A stretch of 64,000 nucleotides of DNA, taken from assembly GCA_032718565.1 (NCBI GenBank), contig JAVGVS010000056.1:62001-126000 (forward strand). Direction: 5' to 3'. Position 1 is the stretch's first letter. The number at the start of each line of letters is the position of its first letter. Below the pieces are notes generated by a model that had not been told where the DNA came from, did not search any database, and saw nothing but the letters and a program-made list of their open reading frames with translations. This DNA is from Distichodus sexfasciatus. Its lineage: Eukaryota; Chordata; Actinopteri; Characiformes; Distichodontidae. The translations under genes were made by a program, and so were the position numbers. Shown here piece after piece: positions 47,379 to 56,826 of the stretch.

Positions 47379-47816
47379 TGTGACCCTCCACGGCAAAACC
47401 AGTCGCTTGTCGCAACAGAGGTTTCGAGAAAAACAACCGTTTATGTTGCGTGGGATAAAATTTTGGATTTTTTGTTTTTAGTGTTTTGAAACAGTGGAAG
47501 GTCTATACTGTACTGTTGTGAATAAATTTAAGCTGAAAAAAAGCACCCCTTTCCATCCTAAAACATGACTTTTCTTGAGGTGAGAATGCACCAAGCGTCT
47601 GTAGATTACTCTGACAGTCCTTCAAAGGCAGATTTCTCCGTTTCTCACTTGGCGTGACAGGAGAAACCCGAATGTTGAAATCTCAGTCATATGTCGTCTG
47701 ATTCATTCGATATATAGATGCTCGTTTGAAGCTTGATTTGTACCCCCACGGAAACATAATAGCACTCAATTTGAAGGTTTACGACAAAGCGACTGGTTTT
47801 TGCGTGGAGGGTCACA
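47379..47816 (-). mobile_element. TIR element family T, copy E (internally deleted)
   Basis: TGTGACCCTCCACGGC.. to ..GCGTGGAGGGTCACA, 438 bp, flanked by TA on both sides. It has lost the central 200 bp or so and has extra small indels near its right end. Confidence 0.88.
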
Positions 47817-48054
47817 TATTAAATGACAGTGTCAACACACACTGTGACCCCAAAAAGCAAATCCCTGCGATTATACTCTTTAATAACAACACCAGCTCTC
47901 GCTCGCAATCTCAATGCTCCTGATGGTTTTAGCGCCGCAGGATTAGGAACCGTCACAAAATTACAGAACTGCGTTCAAACGAATAATTTTTGGATTATTT
48001 TAATAATAAATGATTTAGAATATACATATGAGTGTGTAATTATTGTAGTGTTTA

Positions 48055-48145
48055 AGGCCTCGTTCACACAGACGTCTGAGCCCGACCACTTTTCTGCTCA
48101 TTGGAGCAAATCAAAAGCGTCCACGGGCGTTCAGCACTGGTAGAT
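48055..48145 (+). mobile_element. Fragment of the Harbinger-like element seen at 59003
   Basis: GGCCTCGTTCACACAGACGT followed by TTTTCTGCTCATTGGAGCAA and AGCGTCCACGGGCGTTCAGC matches the left part of 59003-59352; the right end is missing. Confidence 0.7.
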
Positions 48146-48164
48146 TACGGCTGAACTGATTTCA

Positions 48165-48292
48165 CAAGGCAATTTAGGGATTAAGGCACTTGTTCAAGGA
48201 CCCAATGTTGGTAACGCCAGAGGTCGGATTCGAACCCACAACCTCTTGGTCAAAAGCTGAGTGTCCTACCACTATGAAGCCACCAGCATCCA
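48165..48292 (-). mobile_element. Family 2 SINE fragment
   Basis: TTAAGGCACTTGTTCAAGGA, GGATTCGAACCCACAACCTC and a tRNA-like end (CCTACCACTATGAAGCCACC). Confidence 0.8.
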
Positions 48293-48604
48293 AAGATAAA
48301 TGAAATGACAGGTCTCCCAATTTAATGTCCCGGGCGTAAAAAAAAGTGATATTGTGCCAACAAACTGTATTTTTAAACTATATTTTCTTAACAAACTTTA
48401 AACAGCATCATAATAAACAACGGTTTTGGGAAAAAAACAAACATATCTCAAGTTTTTACTGAAGAATAAATAACAGAATAAATCTCAAATAAGAAAATGT
48501 TGACAAACGACAGAATCTTTGTGAGAACTGCTAAGCAGGTTTTAAGAAACATCATGTCGTCTTACGATGGTCTGCATCCTTCAGTGAGGGTCTCTCTTCT
48601 CCAT

Positions 48605-48664
48605 TTCGTTTTCCCCCACCAGCTCGGCTTCATCAAGACACACCCACTCCTCACCCAGATGCAG
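48605..48664 (+). pseudogene. Partial duplicate of the polrmt exon 10 acceptor and first codons
   Basis: A good acceptor (TTTTCCCCCACCAG) is followed at 48623 by codons LGFIKTHPLLTQMQ, then unrelated sequence and a stop. The same stretch recurs 228 bp downstream as FIKPRPLLTQML, where the real exon continues. The upstream pyrimidine tracts are also similar. Either the start of the exon was duplicated in tandem, or the assembly carries a local duplication. Confidence 0.7.
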
Positions 48665-48859
48665 TCAGATTTCTGTCAGTTTGCTTTCAAACTGTTCTTC
48701 CGCTTCATAGACTGTGTTCTACAAACGCGGAATAAGGAACATTGTCAAGTCACACTTCCGCAAGAAAGCGCCAAAGCGGAACAATCTTCTTCTGAAAGGT
48801 TGATCCATTAACGTCTTTCCGTTCCATTGCTTCATTTTCCATGAATAAACTTCATCAAG

Positions 48860-49631
48860 CCACGCCCGCTCCTGACCCAGATGCTGTCGGAAGCGGCCGA
48901 GACCCGGCTGACCTTCGACTCCTACGTGATGCCCATGTTGTGCCCGCCGGTGCCGTGGACGTTGTCGAAGAGCGGTGCCTACCTGCTGACGCCCGCCAAG
49001 CTAATGCGGACGGTGGACGGTGCCGTCCAACACCAGCTGCTCCTGGAGAAGCGTCAAGACGAGGAACTCCACGCCGTTCTGGACTCCCTCAACCAGCTGG
49101 GCAACTGCGCCTGGTGCATCAACAAGCCCCTGCTGGACATCATCATCTCCATCTTCAACGACAAGGGCAGCGAGAAGTTGGACGTCCCTCCGCCGATGTC
49201 CGAGGCCCCCGAAATCCCCCGCTTTAACCTGCGACCACACTTGCGCCCGGCGAAAAGGCCACCTGAAACAGCAAGTGGTGAAGGCCAAGAAGAAGCAGGC
49301 GGAGATGCACAGTCTCCGCATGGACGCGCTCTACAAGCTCTCCATCGCCAACCACGTCAGGCCAGGTCTTTTGGTTCCCCACAACATGGACTTTCGGGGC
49401 CGGACGTACCCCTGCCCGCCGTATTTCAACCATCTGGGCAGCGACGTGACCCGCGCCGTGCTGCTGTTCGCCGAGGGAAAGCCACTCGTTAGCGCCCGGC
49501 TTCGACTGGCTCAAAGATCACCTGAATCAGCCCTGACCCGGGCTACGAAGAGGAGAGCTCGCTGGCGGGGAGGCTGGAATCGCCAACAGCATCATAGACG
49601 GCGTGCTGGACTTCGGCCGACGGCGCTGACC
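48860..49631 (+). CDS. polrmt: polrmt coding exon 10 (start of catalytic domain), frame-disrupted
   Basis: Conserved blocks follow in order: LLTQMLSEAAETRLTFDSYV, MPMLCPPVPW, LLTPAKLMRTVDGA, LNQLGNCAWCINK, then in another frame QAEMHSLRMDALYKLSIANH, PHNMDFRGRTYPCPPYFNHL and GSDVTRAVLLFAEGKPL. The exon ends CTGACC before a GTTAGT donor. Flanking exons are phase 0, yet the length (772) is not a multiple of three. Breaks include one near 49225-49260, three single-base losses in short homopolymers at 49360-49380 that together restore frame, and several between 49480 and 49625. The start is uncertain: the expected LGFIK residues with a good acceptor are in a partial duplicate at 48623-48664, while this copy has FIK without one, so the AG at 48858-48859 is my best guess. 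The rest of the gene is intact, so I favour sequence error over a pseudogene. Confidence 0.85.
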
Positions 49632-49749
49632 GTTAGTAGGCTGATCTGTTTTTGTAAGATCTGTCATTTATGGCGCTTAATTATGATTGTGCCAGATAGT
49701 TAGTGGTGGTTGATTGTTTGGAATTGCTGAATAATCATCATTTATTAAT

Positions 49750-50017
49750 GTGTGTGTGTCTGTGTATTGTGTCTGTGTGTCTCTGTGTGCTGTGTCTGTG
49801 TGTCTTTGTGTATGTGTCTGTGTGTGTGTCTGTCCCATTATTGTCTGTGTGTGTCGTGTGTGTCTTTGTTGTGTGTGTCTGTGTGTGTGTGTGTGTGTCT
49901 GTGTGTCTGTGTGTCTGTGTGTGTCTGTGTCTGTGTCTGTGTGTCTGTGTGTGTGTCTTTGTGTGTGTGTCTTTGTGTGTGTGTCTGTGTGTGTGTCTGT
50001 GTGTCTGTGTGTCTGTG

Positions 50018-50051
<34 letters not shown>

Positions 50052-50052
50052 C
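49750..50052. repeat. Long GT/TCTGTG microsatellite filling polrmt intron 10
   Basis: About 300 bp of GT with interspersed TC, running right up to the exon 11 acceptor TTTCAG, so most of this 423-nt intron is simple repeat. Ser/Cys/Val-rich ORFs across it are artefacts. Confidence 0.94.
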
Positions 50053-50054
50053 AG

Positions 50055-50172
50055 GGCAGGAAGTGGTGGATGAATGCAGATGAACCCTGGCAGACTCTTG
50101 CCTGCTGCGTAAATCGCCAGCGCCTCGAATCACGCGACACACCAAGTCATCTCCAACTTCCCTGTACATCAG
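50055..50172 (+). CDS. polrmt: polrmt coding exon 11, frame-disrupted
   Basis: The exon begins GGCAGG after a TTTCAG acceptor at the end of a long GT tract. It reads GRKWWMNADEPWQTLACCV, matching human GRKWWMGAEEPWQTLACCM. After about residue 19 the frame shifts. The last codons fit another frame (VISNFPVHQ; human YVSHLPVHQ), which leads directly to the motif A Asp in exon 12. At 118 nt the exon is not divisible by three, although both neighbouring junctions need phase 0, so net bases are missing in the middle. Confidence 0.87.
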
Positions 50173-50180
50173 GTACCGTG

Positions 50181-50442
50181 TGTGTGTGTGTGTGTGTGTG
50201 TGTGAAGGAGAGAAGTTAAAGTGGTGAGTCAAGTAGCTGCTGGATGTGTTTGTGTGGTTGAAGCAGCTTGGTGTGTGTTGGAGTCCTCAGCGCTGCTGTG
50301 CTTCACTGTATTGTGGATTTTTACTCCTCATTAAAAGCTGGACGTGTGTGTGCGCGCGCGTGTGCGTGCGTGTGTGTGCGTGCGTGCGTGCGTGTGTGTG
50401 TGTGCGTGTGTGTTTAAGAGGAGAGAGAGAGAGAGAGAGAAG
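50181..50442. repeat. GT/CG and GA microsatellites
   Basis: GT run at 50181-50202, alternating GT/GC at 50342-50412 and a GA run at 50418-50440, in polrmt intron 11. Confidence 0.9.
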
Positions 50443-50559
50443 CTGCACTCTGCACCATTATGAGCAGTTTAATGTGCTGTTTAAGTCTCTACGCCTCCTG
50501 TGTGATTATTTAAACAGAGACAAGTGTTAAAGCTCAATATCAACTGCTCTTCACTAACA

Positions 50560-50662
50560 TCTACTCGCTCTCTCCATCTCTCCATCTCTCTCTCTCTCTC
50601 CATCTCTCTCTCTCTCTCTCTCCATCTCTCTCTCTCTCTCTCTCTCCTCTCCATCTCTCTCT

Positions 50663-50702
<40 letters not shown>

Positions 50703-50736
50703 TCTCTCCATCCTCTCTCTCTCTCCATCTCTCTCT

Positions 50737-50787
<51 letters not shown>

Positions 50788-51243
50788 TCTCCTCTCTCTC
50801 TCTCTCTCTCTCCATCTCTCTCCATCTCTCTCTCTCTCTCTCCTCTCTCCATCTTTCTTTTCTTCTGTCTTTCTTTTTTCTCATTCTTTCCTGCTCTCTC
50901 TCTTCCACACTATTTCTTTGACCTCCCTGCTTCTCTCACTCCCCTCCTGTCTTCCTTTCTTTCTGTCTTTCTTTTTCTGTACACTCACTTTCATACACTC
51001 TCTAACCCTAACCTCTCTCTCCCTTCTTTTCTGTCTTTCTGTTCCTCCTTCCTTTCTTTTCTCTAACTGTTTTCTTGTCTCTCTTTCACACATTTTTACT
51101 TTTGCTCCCCTTTCTTTCTTTCTTTTTCTTTCTTTCCATACATCTGCATTGACATCTTTCTTTCTCTTTCTCTCTCTTCACTTTCTGTATGTCTCTCCGT
51201 TCCTCTGCACCTTTATTCTCCTCTCTCTCTCTCTCTCTCCCTC
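50560..51243. repeat. Long (CT)n tract with CCATCTCTCT interruptions
   Basis: Near-pure CT from 50560 to 50850, then a T/C-rich stretch to 51243. It gives polrmt intron 11 an extreme pyrimidine bias before the exon 12 acceptor. Confidence 0.93.
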
Positions 51244-51284
51244 TCTGTTTCCACCTCCATCCCTCGCTCCTCTCCCTGCTGCAG

Positions 51285-51407
51285 GACGGTTCGTGTAACG
51301 GTCTTCAGCACTACGCAGCTCTGGGTCGTGATGTGATCGGCGCGACTTCCGTCAACCTGATGCCCTGCGAGCTGCCTCAGGACGTGTACAGCGGCGTGGC
51401 CCAGCAG
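51285..51407 (+). CDS. polrmt: polrmt coding exon 12 (catalytic motif A)
   Basis: Forty-one codons, phase 0/0, acceptor CTGCTGCAG, donor GTCAGC. It opens with motif A, DGSCNGLQHYAALGRD, whose first Asp is the metal-binding catalytic residue (Asp537 in T7 RNA polymerase). The rest, SVNLMPCELPQDVYSGVAQQ, matches human SVNLEPSDVPQDVYSGVAAQ. The reading frame is intact. Confidence 0.96.
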
Positions 51408-51419
51408 GTCAGCGGTCAG

Positions 51420-52525
51420 CGCTCTCACCCCTTATGCGTAAACGTGCATAAATGACATTCTTCGTGATGTAAACACACTACGCTTGGACACTCGCGCTCG
51501 CAATATGGAACGCCCTCACTAACAAAAACGCTCCAGTTCAGTCAAATCTTCCCCGTTATCACAGACAAAACATATATTTTAGCTGATAATTAACACCAAC
51601 CAGCTTTTTACTCACAATGCAGCTATTTACTCTATTCCATCACATTCAAGTCCCGGCACAGGGGATTGTGGGAAATGTAGTTCTCTCCCAGAAAGAGAGA
51701 ATATATGAACAGATCATATATCGCGATATAGCTTAAAAATACCCCGATATTATTTTTAATCGTCCAACCCTAATGTGAAGCATTCTGTGTTGCTTAGTTT
51801 AAGAGTGATATATGTGTTCAAAGTCATAATCCTTCCCATTAATTTAACACTTTATTCCCTTAAATCTCCCGTAATATTGATCCAAGACGGCAAATTTAAG
51901 TTCCATCTGTAACTCACATGGCCAAATCAGCATGCCGAGTTTTGTTGAAATCACTGAGGAGGTTCAGAAGTGTGAGGATTTCACTTGGAATTACTCCCAT
52001 CTTTAACTAAGTATAAAAAGCAAAAAGCATGAGAGACAATTCAAACCCTGACTTTCTTTCAACACATTGTATTCCTTGAAACCTTTAACCGACCCACACC
52101 TAGCCTCTAATGAGGAACCGGCCACGCCTCGGCTTTAAGCTTCATCCCCGTGAGTACTCTTCCTCGGCGACGGCGCGGAACGGAAAAGCCCAACGCTCTG
52201 CTCTCCACTGCGCTGCAGAGTTTTAATGGCTAGTGGATCGATTTCCCTTCCAGTCACGCTCGCTTACTGTGGCACAGGAGAATGCCGTGAGCACCGTGAG
52301 CCAGGGTCGGGACTAAATGCAAAGTCATTGGTCCCAAACTCTTGGGACTTCGGGGAACGAACCTGCAGATTTAGATTTTTGTAATGGTGCAGTTTTGGAA
52401 AACGGTGACTTTCCTGCTAAGGTGGCGTCACCTCCCTGTTCTGTACATATTTAGACCATTTTGGGGAGGGATTAGGCCCAGATTAGACTTGGAACTAACT
52501 TACAGCTCTGAAAGAAATTGATGCG
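51420..52525. other. Intron 12 stretch without genes
   Basis: Unique-looking sequence. A hAT-like right end (ATATCGCGATATAGCTTAAA to TCGTCCAACCCTA, 51718-51772) resembles the right end of 24973-25928. Nothing coding was seen. Confidence 0.4.
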
Positions 52526-52680
52526 ATTTGCAAATGCTGTTTTATCCAGACAGAGTTGGAGATATGAAGCAACTTGGAGTTAAAGGTCTTGCTCAGAGCT
52601 CACAGTGGTGGCGATAATGTCAAATTCGAACCCTCAAACCCTGTTTCATAGACAAACATCATACAGTTAGGCTGCTACAA
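52526..52680 (-). mobile_element. Family 2 SINE, diverged
   Basis: GCTGTTTTATCCAGACAGAG, AGGTCTTGCTCAGAGCTCAC and AATTCGAACCCTCAAACCC keep the family order, with a degraded head. Confidence 0.7.
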
Positions 52681-53459
52681 ACTTACCTTCATTTTTACAA
52701 CTGACATTTTTCTTTCTTACAATAAATCGTCACTCTTTTATTTTATAAACACATAGAAAGTGCTTGATTCAACGTTCTGCTCACGTTTTTGTAGTATCAG
52801 ATTTTTAAAGAAATTCTGGAACAAAAAAAAGCTTCAGGTGAAATAATTTGGCGGACCCCCTGCAGTACCTCCGCAGACCCCAGCTTGAAGACCAACTTTC
52901 TGGACTATGATTTTGATTAAAAATTTTGATGCTCACTAAAGGCTGAAGTATACTTGCTGTTAACTACGTACGTATGTACATATGTACAGCTGCGATCCGT
53001 GTCCTGCGTTCTTTGCGTCGGTTTTTGTGCACAAAGACGTTTTGCGAGACGTGTTTGTTTGGAATAACAGGTGACGATTTTAAGATACAGGTATTCATTC
53101 ATTTATTAGGTTTGCGGCCTCGACACTGACCCCTGGTGGTAAGGAGTACACACTAAAGATTACGACGCACAGTACGGACGCAAGTATATTAGCGCAAACG
53201 TTAACAACGCAACTGTGTGCGGATACGCACACGTAGATCACAGAAGGATATTTCAGCGTTAAGGCTTAAATGCAGCACTGCATTCTAATGGATTTAGACT
53301 TTTCAGAATAAATCCTAATGGAATCAACTCTGAAATGTCATAAACACACACAGACACAGAGGCCGCTCCGTATACTTTTCTCTCTCAGGAGTCGTCCTTT
53401 TCAGATTGACTTCAACATGAGTCGTATTTCCCCCGCTGACTTCACCGCGCGTGTTTCAG

Positions 53460-53639
53460 GTGGAGGAGTTCCGTGTGCGGGACGCGGCCAGGGGTCTGAA
53501 GATCGCCCAGGTGCTGGAGGGCTTCATCAGCAGGAAGGTGGTGAAGCAGACGGTGATGACGGTGGTGTACGGAGTGACGCGCTACGGAGGTCGACTGCAG
53601 ATCGAAAAGCGCCTGAAGGAGATCGATGACTTCCCCAAG
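53460..53639 (+). CDS. polrmt: polrmt coding exon 13 (motif B / O-helix)
   Basis: Sixty codons, phase 0/0, acceptor GTGTTTCAG, donor GTGAGC. It carries AQVLEGFISRKVVKQTVMTV then VYGVTRYGGRLQIEKRL. The RKVVKQ Lys and the VYG Tyr correspond to T7 Lys631 and Tyr639, which contact the incoming NTP. The match to human POLRMT is nearly residue for residue. Confidence 0.96.
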
Positions 53640-53869
53640 GTGAGCTCCGGCCGAACGCCGGGGGGAAATGCACCTTCCCCCGAAAAAACTGGACGGCTCA
53701 AATCGCATCAGAAAGGGCAGGACAGCATGTAGGGGCCACTGCTGAGTCCGAGCCTGGTTAGAGGCGGATTTTGCCTTTCTCGCCACATGATTCAAAATAT
53801 AAATAATCACTACTATTAAAATAGTTATAAGGTTAACAAATAGATTTGAGGTTAGATTTAAGTCTAACC

Positions 53870-54026
53870 AAATGTGACCCATCTGTGAAGGGCAGCGCCC
53901 CGGGGAGTAATGCTTGGGGACGGTACCTTGCTCATGAGTACTTCAGTGGTACCTTTACTAGTCCGGGACTTAAACCGGCGACTCTGATCACGGGGCCTAC
54001 TCCCCAACCGCTACGCTCCCCACCGC
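53870..54026 (-). mobile_element. Family 1 SINE, head and body
   Basis: AATGTGACCCATCTGTGAAG, GTGCTTGGGGACGGTACC-like sequence and a head ending CCGCTACGCTCCCCACC; the tail is absent. Confidence 0.86.
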
Positions 54027-54174
54027 GCCCCAATTAGATCAGGGTTAGGATTAGGTTTAGGATTAAATTATGGAAATTTTCGTTTCAGTCCAAAGTTTAG
54101 TTAAGAGCCAGGCCAATACACTCACATGCTGATAGTGCCACTCAAATGAGCTGAATGCAGATAAATTGGACTCT

Positions 54175-54175
<1 letters not shown>

Positions 54176-54205
<30 letters not shown>
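54176..54205. repeat. (GT)n microsatellite
   Basis: A pure GT run followed by GAGAGAGA. Confidence 0.9.
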
Positions 54206-54212
<7 letters not shown>

Positions 54213-54262
54213 TTTTTGGGATTTAACATGCTTTAGTTCTCAGTCATCCAGTTATCCATAAT

Positions 54263-54910
54263 TGTGACTCTCCACGGCAAAACCAGTCGCTTGTCACAAA
54301 TTTTCCAAAATTGAGTTATGTTTTCATGAAAGGGCATAAATCAAGCTTCAGAACGATACCTATATGGAATGAATGGGACGACATATGACTGAGATATCAA
54401 CATTCAAAGGAGTCGGGTTTCTCCTGTCACGCCAAGTGAGAAACGGAGAAATCTGCCGTCGAAGTTGACTATCGCCGTAGCACTCACAGACGCTTGGTGC
54501 GGTCGCGGCTATGTTTGTATTTACGGTAGCCTACGCTGCATTCACAGCCACACGGATAGCCTACGTGCGTTAGGTTAACTGAACTCGGGAGATGAAGATG
54601 GATTCCGGAGAAATATCTTCACGCTAGTCAACCAGTGGATTTAGCGTAAATATTGAAGTAGAGCGGTCAGAACAGAAACTTTTAACATTCTGCTGGACCT
54701 GAATTCCTCACCTCAGGAAAGTCACGTTTTTAGGATGGAAAGGGTAAGTTTTTCAGAAAAATTTATTGACAACAGTACAGTACAGACCTTCCACTGTTTC
54801 AAAACACTAAAAACACAAAATCCCAGATTTTACCCCACCCAACATAAACCGTCGTTTTTCTCAGAAACCTCTGTTGCGACAAGCGTCTGGTTTTGCTGTG
54901 GAGGGTCACA
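54263..54910 (+). mobile_element. TIR element family T, copy F (best full-length copy)
   Basis: TGTGACTCTCCACGGCAAAA.. to ..GCTGTGGAGGGTCACA, 648 bp, flanked by AT on both sides, in polrmt intron 13. The interior is uninterrupted and serves as reference for the family. Confidence 0.92.
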
Positions 54911-55569
54911 ATTAACAATGACCACTCACCACAGAAAGAGACCGCTGAACGAGGAACAATAAAAAGTCAAATGTTCAGTTCGACAACACCCCAAAACCTC
55001 AAACCATTATCTTTTATGTGAGATGCAAGATAAATTTCACCTCCACTCCAGCACCTGCTCCAAACTTTATAAACCCTTGATATTTAGAATCTGTTTTTAG
55101 CATTTGAGTGAAACCAGGAGCAAAAAAAAGAGGGAAAACAGAAAATGACTTAATTCGTCTGTGTTTACCTCAGTCCTCGATCCCTGTTGCATTCTGTGGA
55201 CAAACAAACAAGTGACTCTAGATCAGCAGTGCAGTAGCATGTAATTATCACCTTTGGAGAGTCAGCGAGAAACCCGTGTGCATGTTTCTGTGTGTGTGTG
55301 TAAACGCCACCCTGCAGGTTCAGCAGGTTTGTGTGCTGTACGGTGCGACAGAAGTGTGTGCGTGTGTGTGCTCAGTGCTAATGTGTCCCCCAGGCATGCT
55401 GGGCTCACCTGGGGCCTCGGAGCAGGAACCCGGGCCACCTGAACCTCCAAATCCCAGCATCCTTGGCTTTTAAGCACATTAAAGCTTTAATCCTCCGTCC
55501 CTCAACTGTGTTGTAATGATTTCTTAAATCATAAATCATAGCGCTGCTGTTGCTGTGTTTGTCCTGCAG

Positions 55570-55656
55570 GAGCATGTGTGGGACGCATCTCACTACCTGG
55601 TGCAGCAGGTCTTCACCAGCCTCAAGGAGATGTTCACCGGCACCAGAGAGATCCAG
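55570..55656 (+). CDS. polrmt: polrmt coding exon 14
   Basis: Twenty-nine codons, phase 0/0, acceptor GTCCTGCAG, donor GTACAG. The translation EHVWDASHYLVQQVFTSLKE then MFTGTREIQ matches human EFVWEASHYLVRQVFKSLQEMFSGTRAIQ, in the fingers/palm of the catalytic domain. Confidence 0.95.
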
Positions 55657-56063
55657 GTACAGCACCGGGGCTTTAGTTAACCCTCACCAAGGAGAAATTA
55701 TAAACTTTGCAACGAAGCTCTTTTAAACGAGCTGAGTTGGGGTCGTGGACAGCATCATTTTACATACAGCTGAGTTTATGAGCCAGCTTAAACCCACATA
55801 GCAGAAACCTTCAGAAAGTTTCGTCTGAACTGTTAAAAGTCTCCCCAAAAAATCTGCTAAAGCTTCCTAAAATGAATATCGAAACAGCTAAAGCCTTCAA
55901 ATAATTAAACAGTTAGAGCTTTAGATACATTGAATGAGAGAGCCTAGAGTCTCCAAAAAATTTAATCTGAACAGTTGAAGTCGTCAAAAATATATATTTT
56001 AAAAGCAAAGATCAAGTCGGAAACTTTTCAACAAATCTAAGAAATTAAATCAGAACAGTTAGG

Positions 56064-56166
56064 CCCCGTCCACACGGGCATCTGAATCAGGCGTTTTTCT
56101 GGCGTTCGTGGCCGACTGAGCGCAAACCGTTTTTCTTCTCTTTGGAGCACATCAGAGCGTCCACAC
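56064..56166 (+). mobile_element. Fragment of the Harbinger-like element seen at 59003
   Basis: GGCCCCGTCCACACGGGCAT, CAGGCGTTTTTCTGGCGTTC and AGCGTCCACAC match the left third of 59003-59352. Confidence 0.75.
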
Positions 56167-56540
56167 TAAAGATGGGACCGATCCGATACGTGAATCGGAT
56201 ATGGGTTCGATAACGACTTAAACAGCTGGGTAGGGTATCGGTGGCATTGGACCGATAATCGTGTGGTTATACTGTTTAATTTCCTTAACAACACCAGCTC
56301 TCACTGAACTTCCTGAAGGTTTTAGCGCAGCAGGCTTAGGGAGCGTCTCTAAATTACAGAATAATTAATTTAGCATATACAAGATTCAAGATTCTTTCAA
56401 ATCGTGAATATGCTAAATTATTTATTAATAAAATAACATCTCAGAAATTATTAGTTTAAACACAGTTTTGTACTTCTGAGACGCTCCTTAAGCCTGTGGC
56501 ACTAAAGCCATAAGGAAATGAAACAGTATAATTGTGTGAT
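56166..56540. mobile_element. hAT-like terminus followed by a foldback repeat
   Basis: GATGGGACCGATCCGATACG is a hAT-type end, also seen at 47190. Then 56255-56365 and 56430-56540 are inverted arms (TTAGCGCAGCAGGCTTAGGG against CCTTAAGCCTGTGGCACTAA). Sequence around AACACCAGCTCTC is shared with 47888. Confidence 0.65.
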
Positions 56541-56629
56541 TTGCTTTTGGGGTTGTAATGTGGTGCATTGCTTAGAGACCATTTCAAAATTACACAACTG
56601 TGATTAAACGAATCATTTTTGAGATGTTA

Positions 56630-56826
56630 GGGGTGATGAAATGAATCACGTAGTCGATGCATTGTGATGACGATTTTGCATCGACGCAGTGGTAGATTAT
56701 AATCGATTATGTATCGATTATATATGTGATTTTTTGGCTGCGGCAGCTTTGTTTGTGATGCATCAAGATATCATATCAAATTGAATCATTAACATGATAA
56801 TTGTAATTGAATCGAATCGTGAGACT
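56630..56826 (-). mobile_element. hAT-like repeat of the GATTCGATT group
   Basis: TTAGGGGTGATGAAATGAAT to GAATCGAATCGTGAGACTCC; the right part is the reverse complement of the left end seen at 38131 and 62283. Confidence 0.6.

Noticed and set aside
48497..48811. 104-codon ORF before exon 10
   Set aside because: Only residues LGFIKTHPLLTQMQ relate to POLRMT; the remainder is readthrough of a partial duplicate.
48860..50172. Calling polrmt a pseudogene because of frameshifts
   Set aside because: The other 13 exons and all splice sites are intact, introns are retained, and the indels are clustered and homopolymer-associated, which fits sequence error better.
49703..51298. Several ORFs over 100 codons on both strands
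   Set aside because: They run through GT and CT microsatellites in polrmt introns and have no complex protein sequence.
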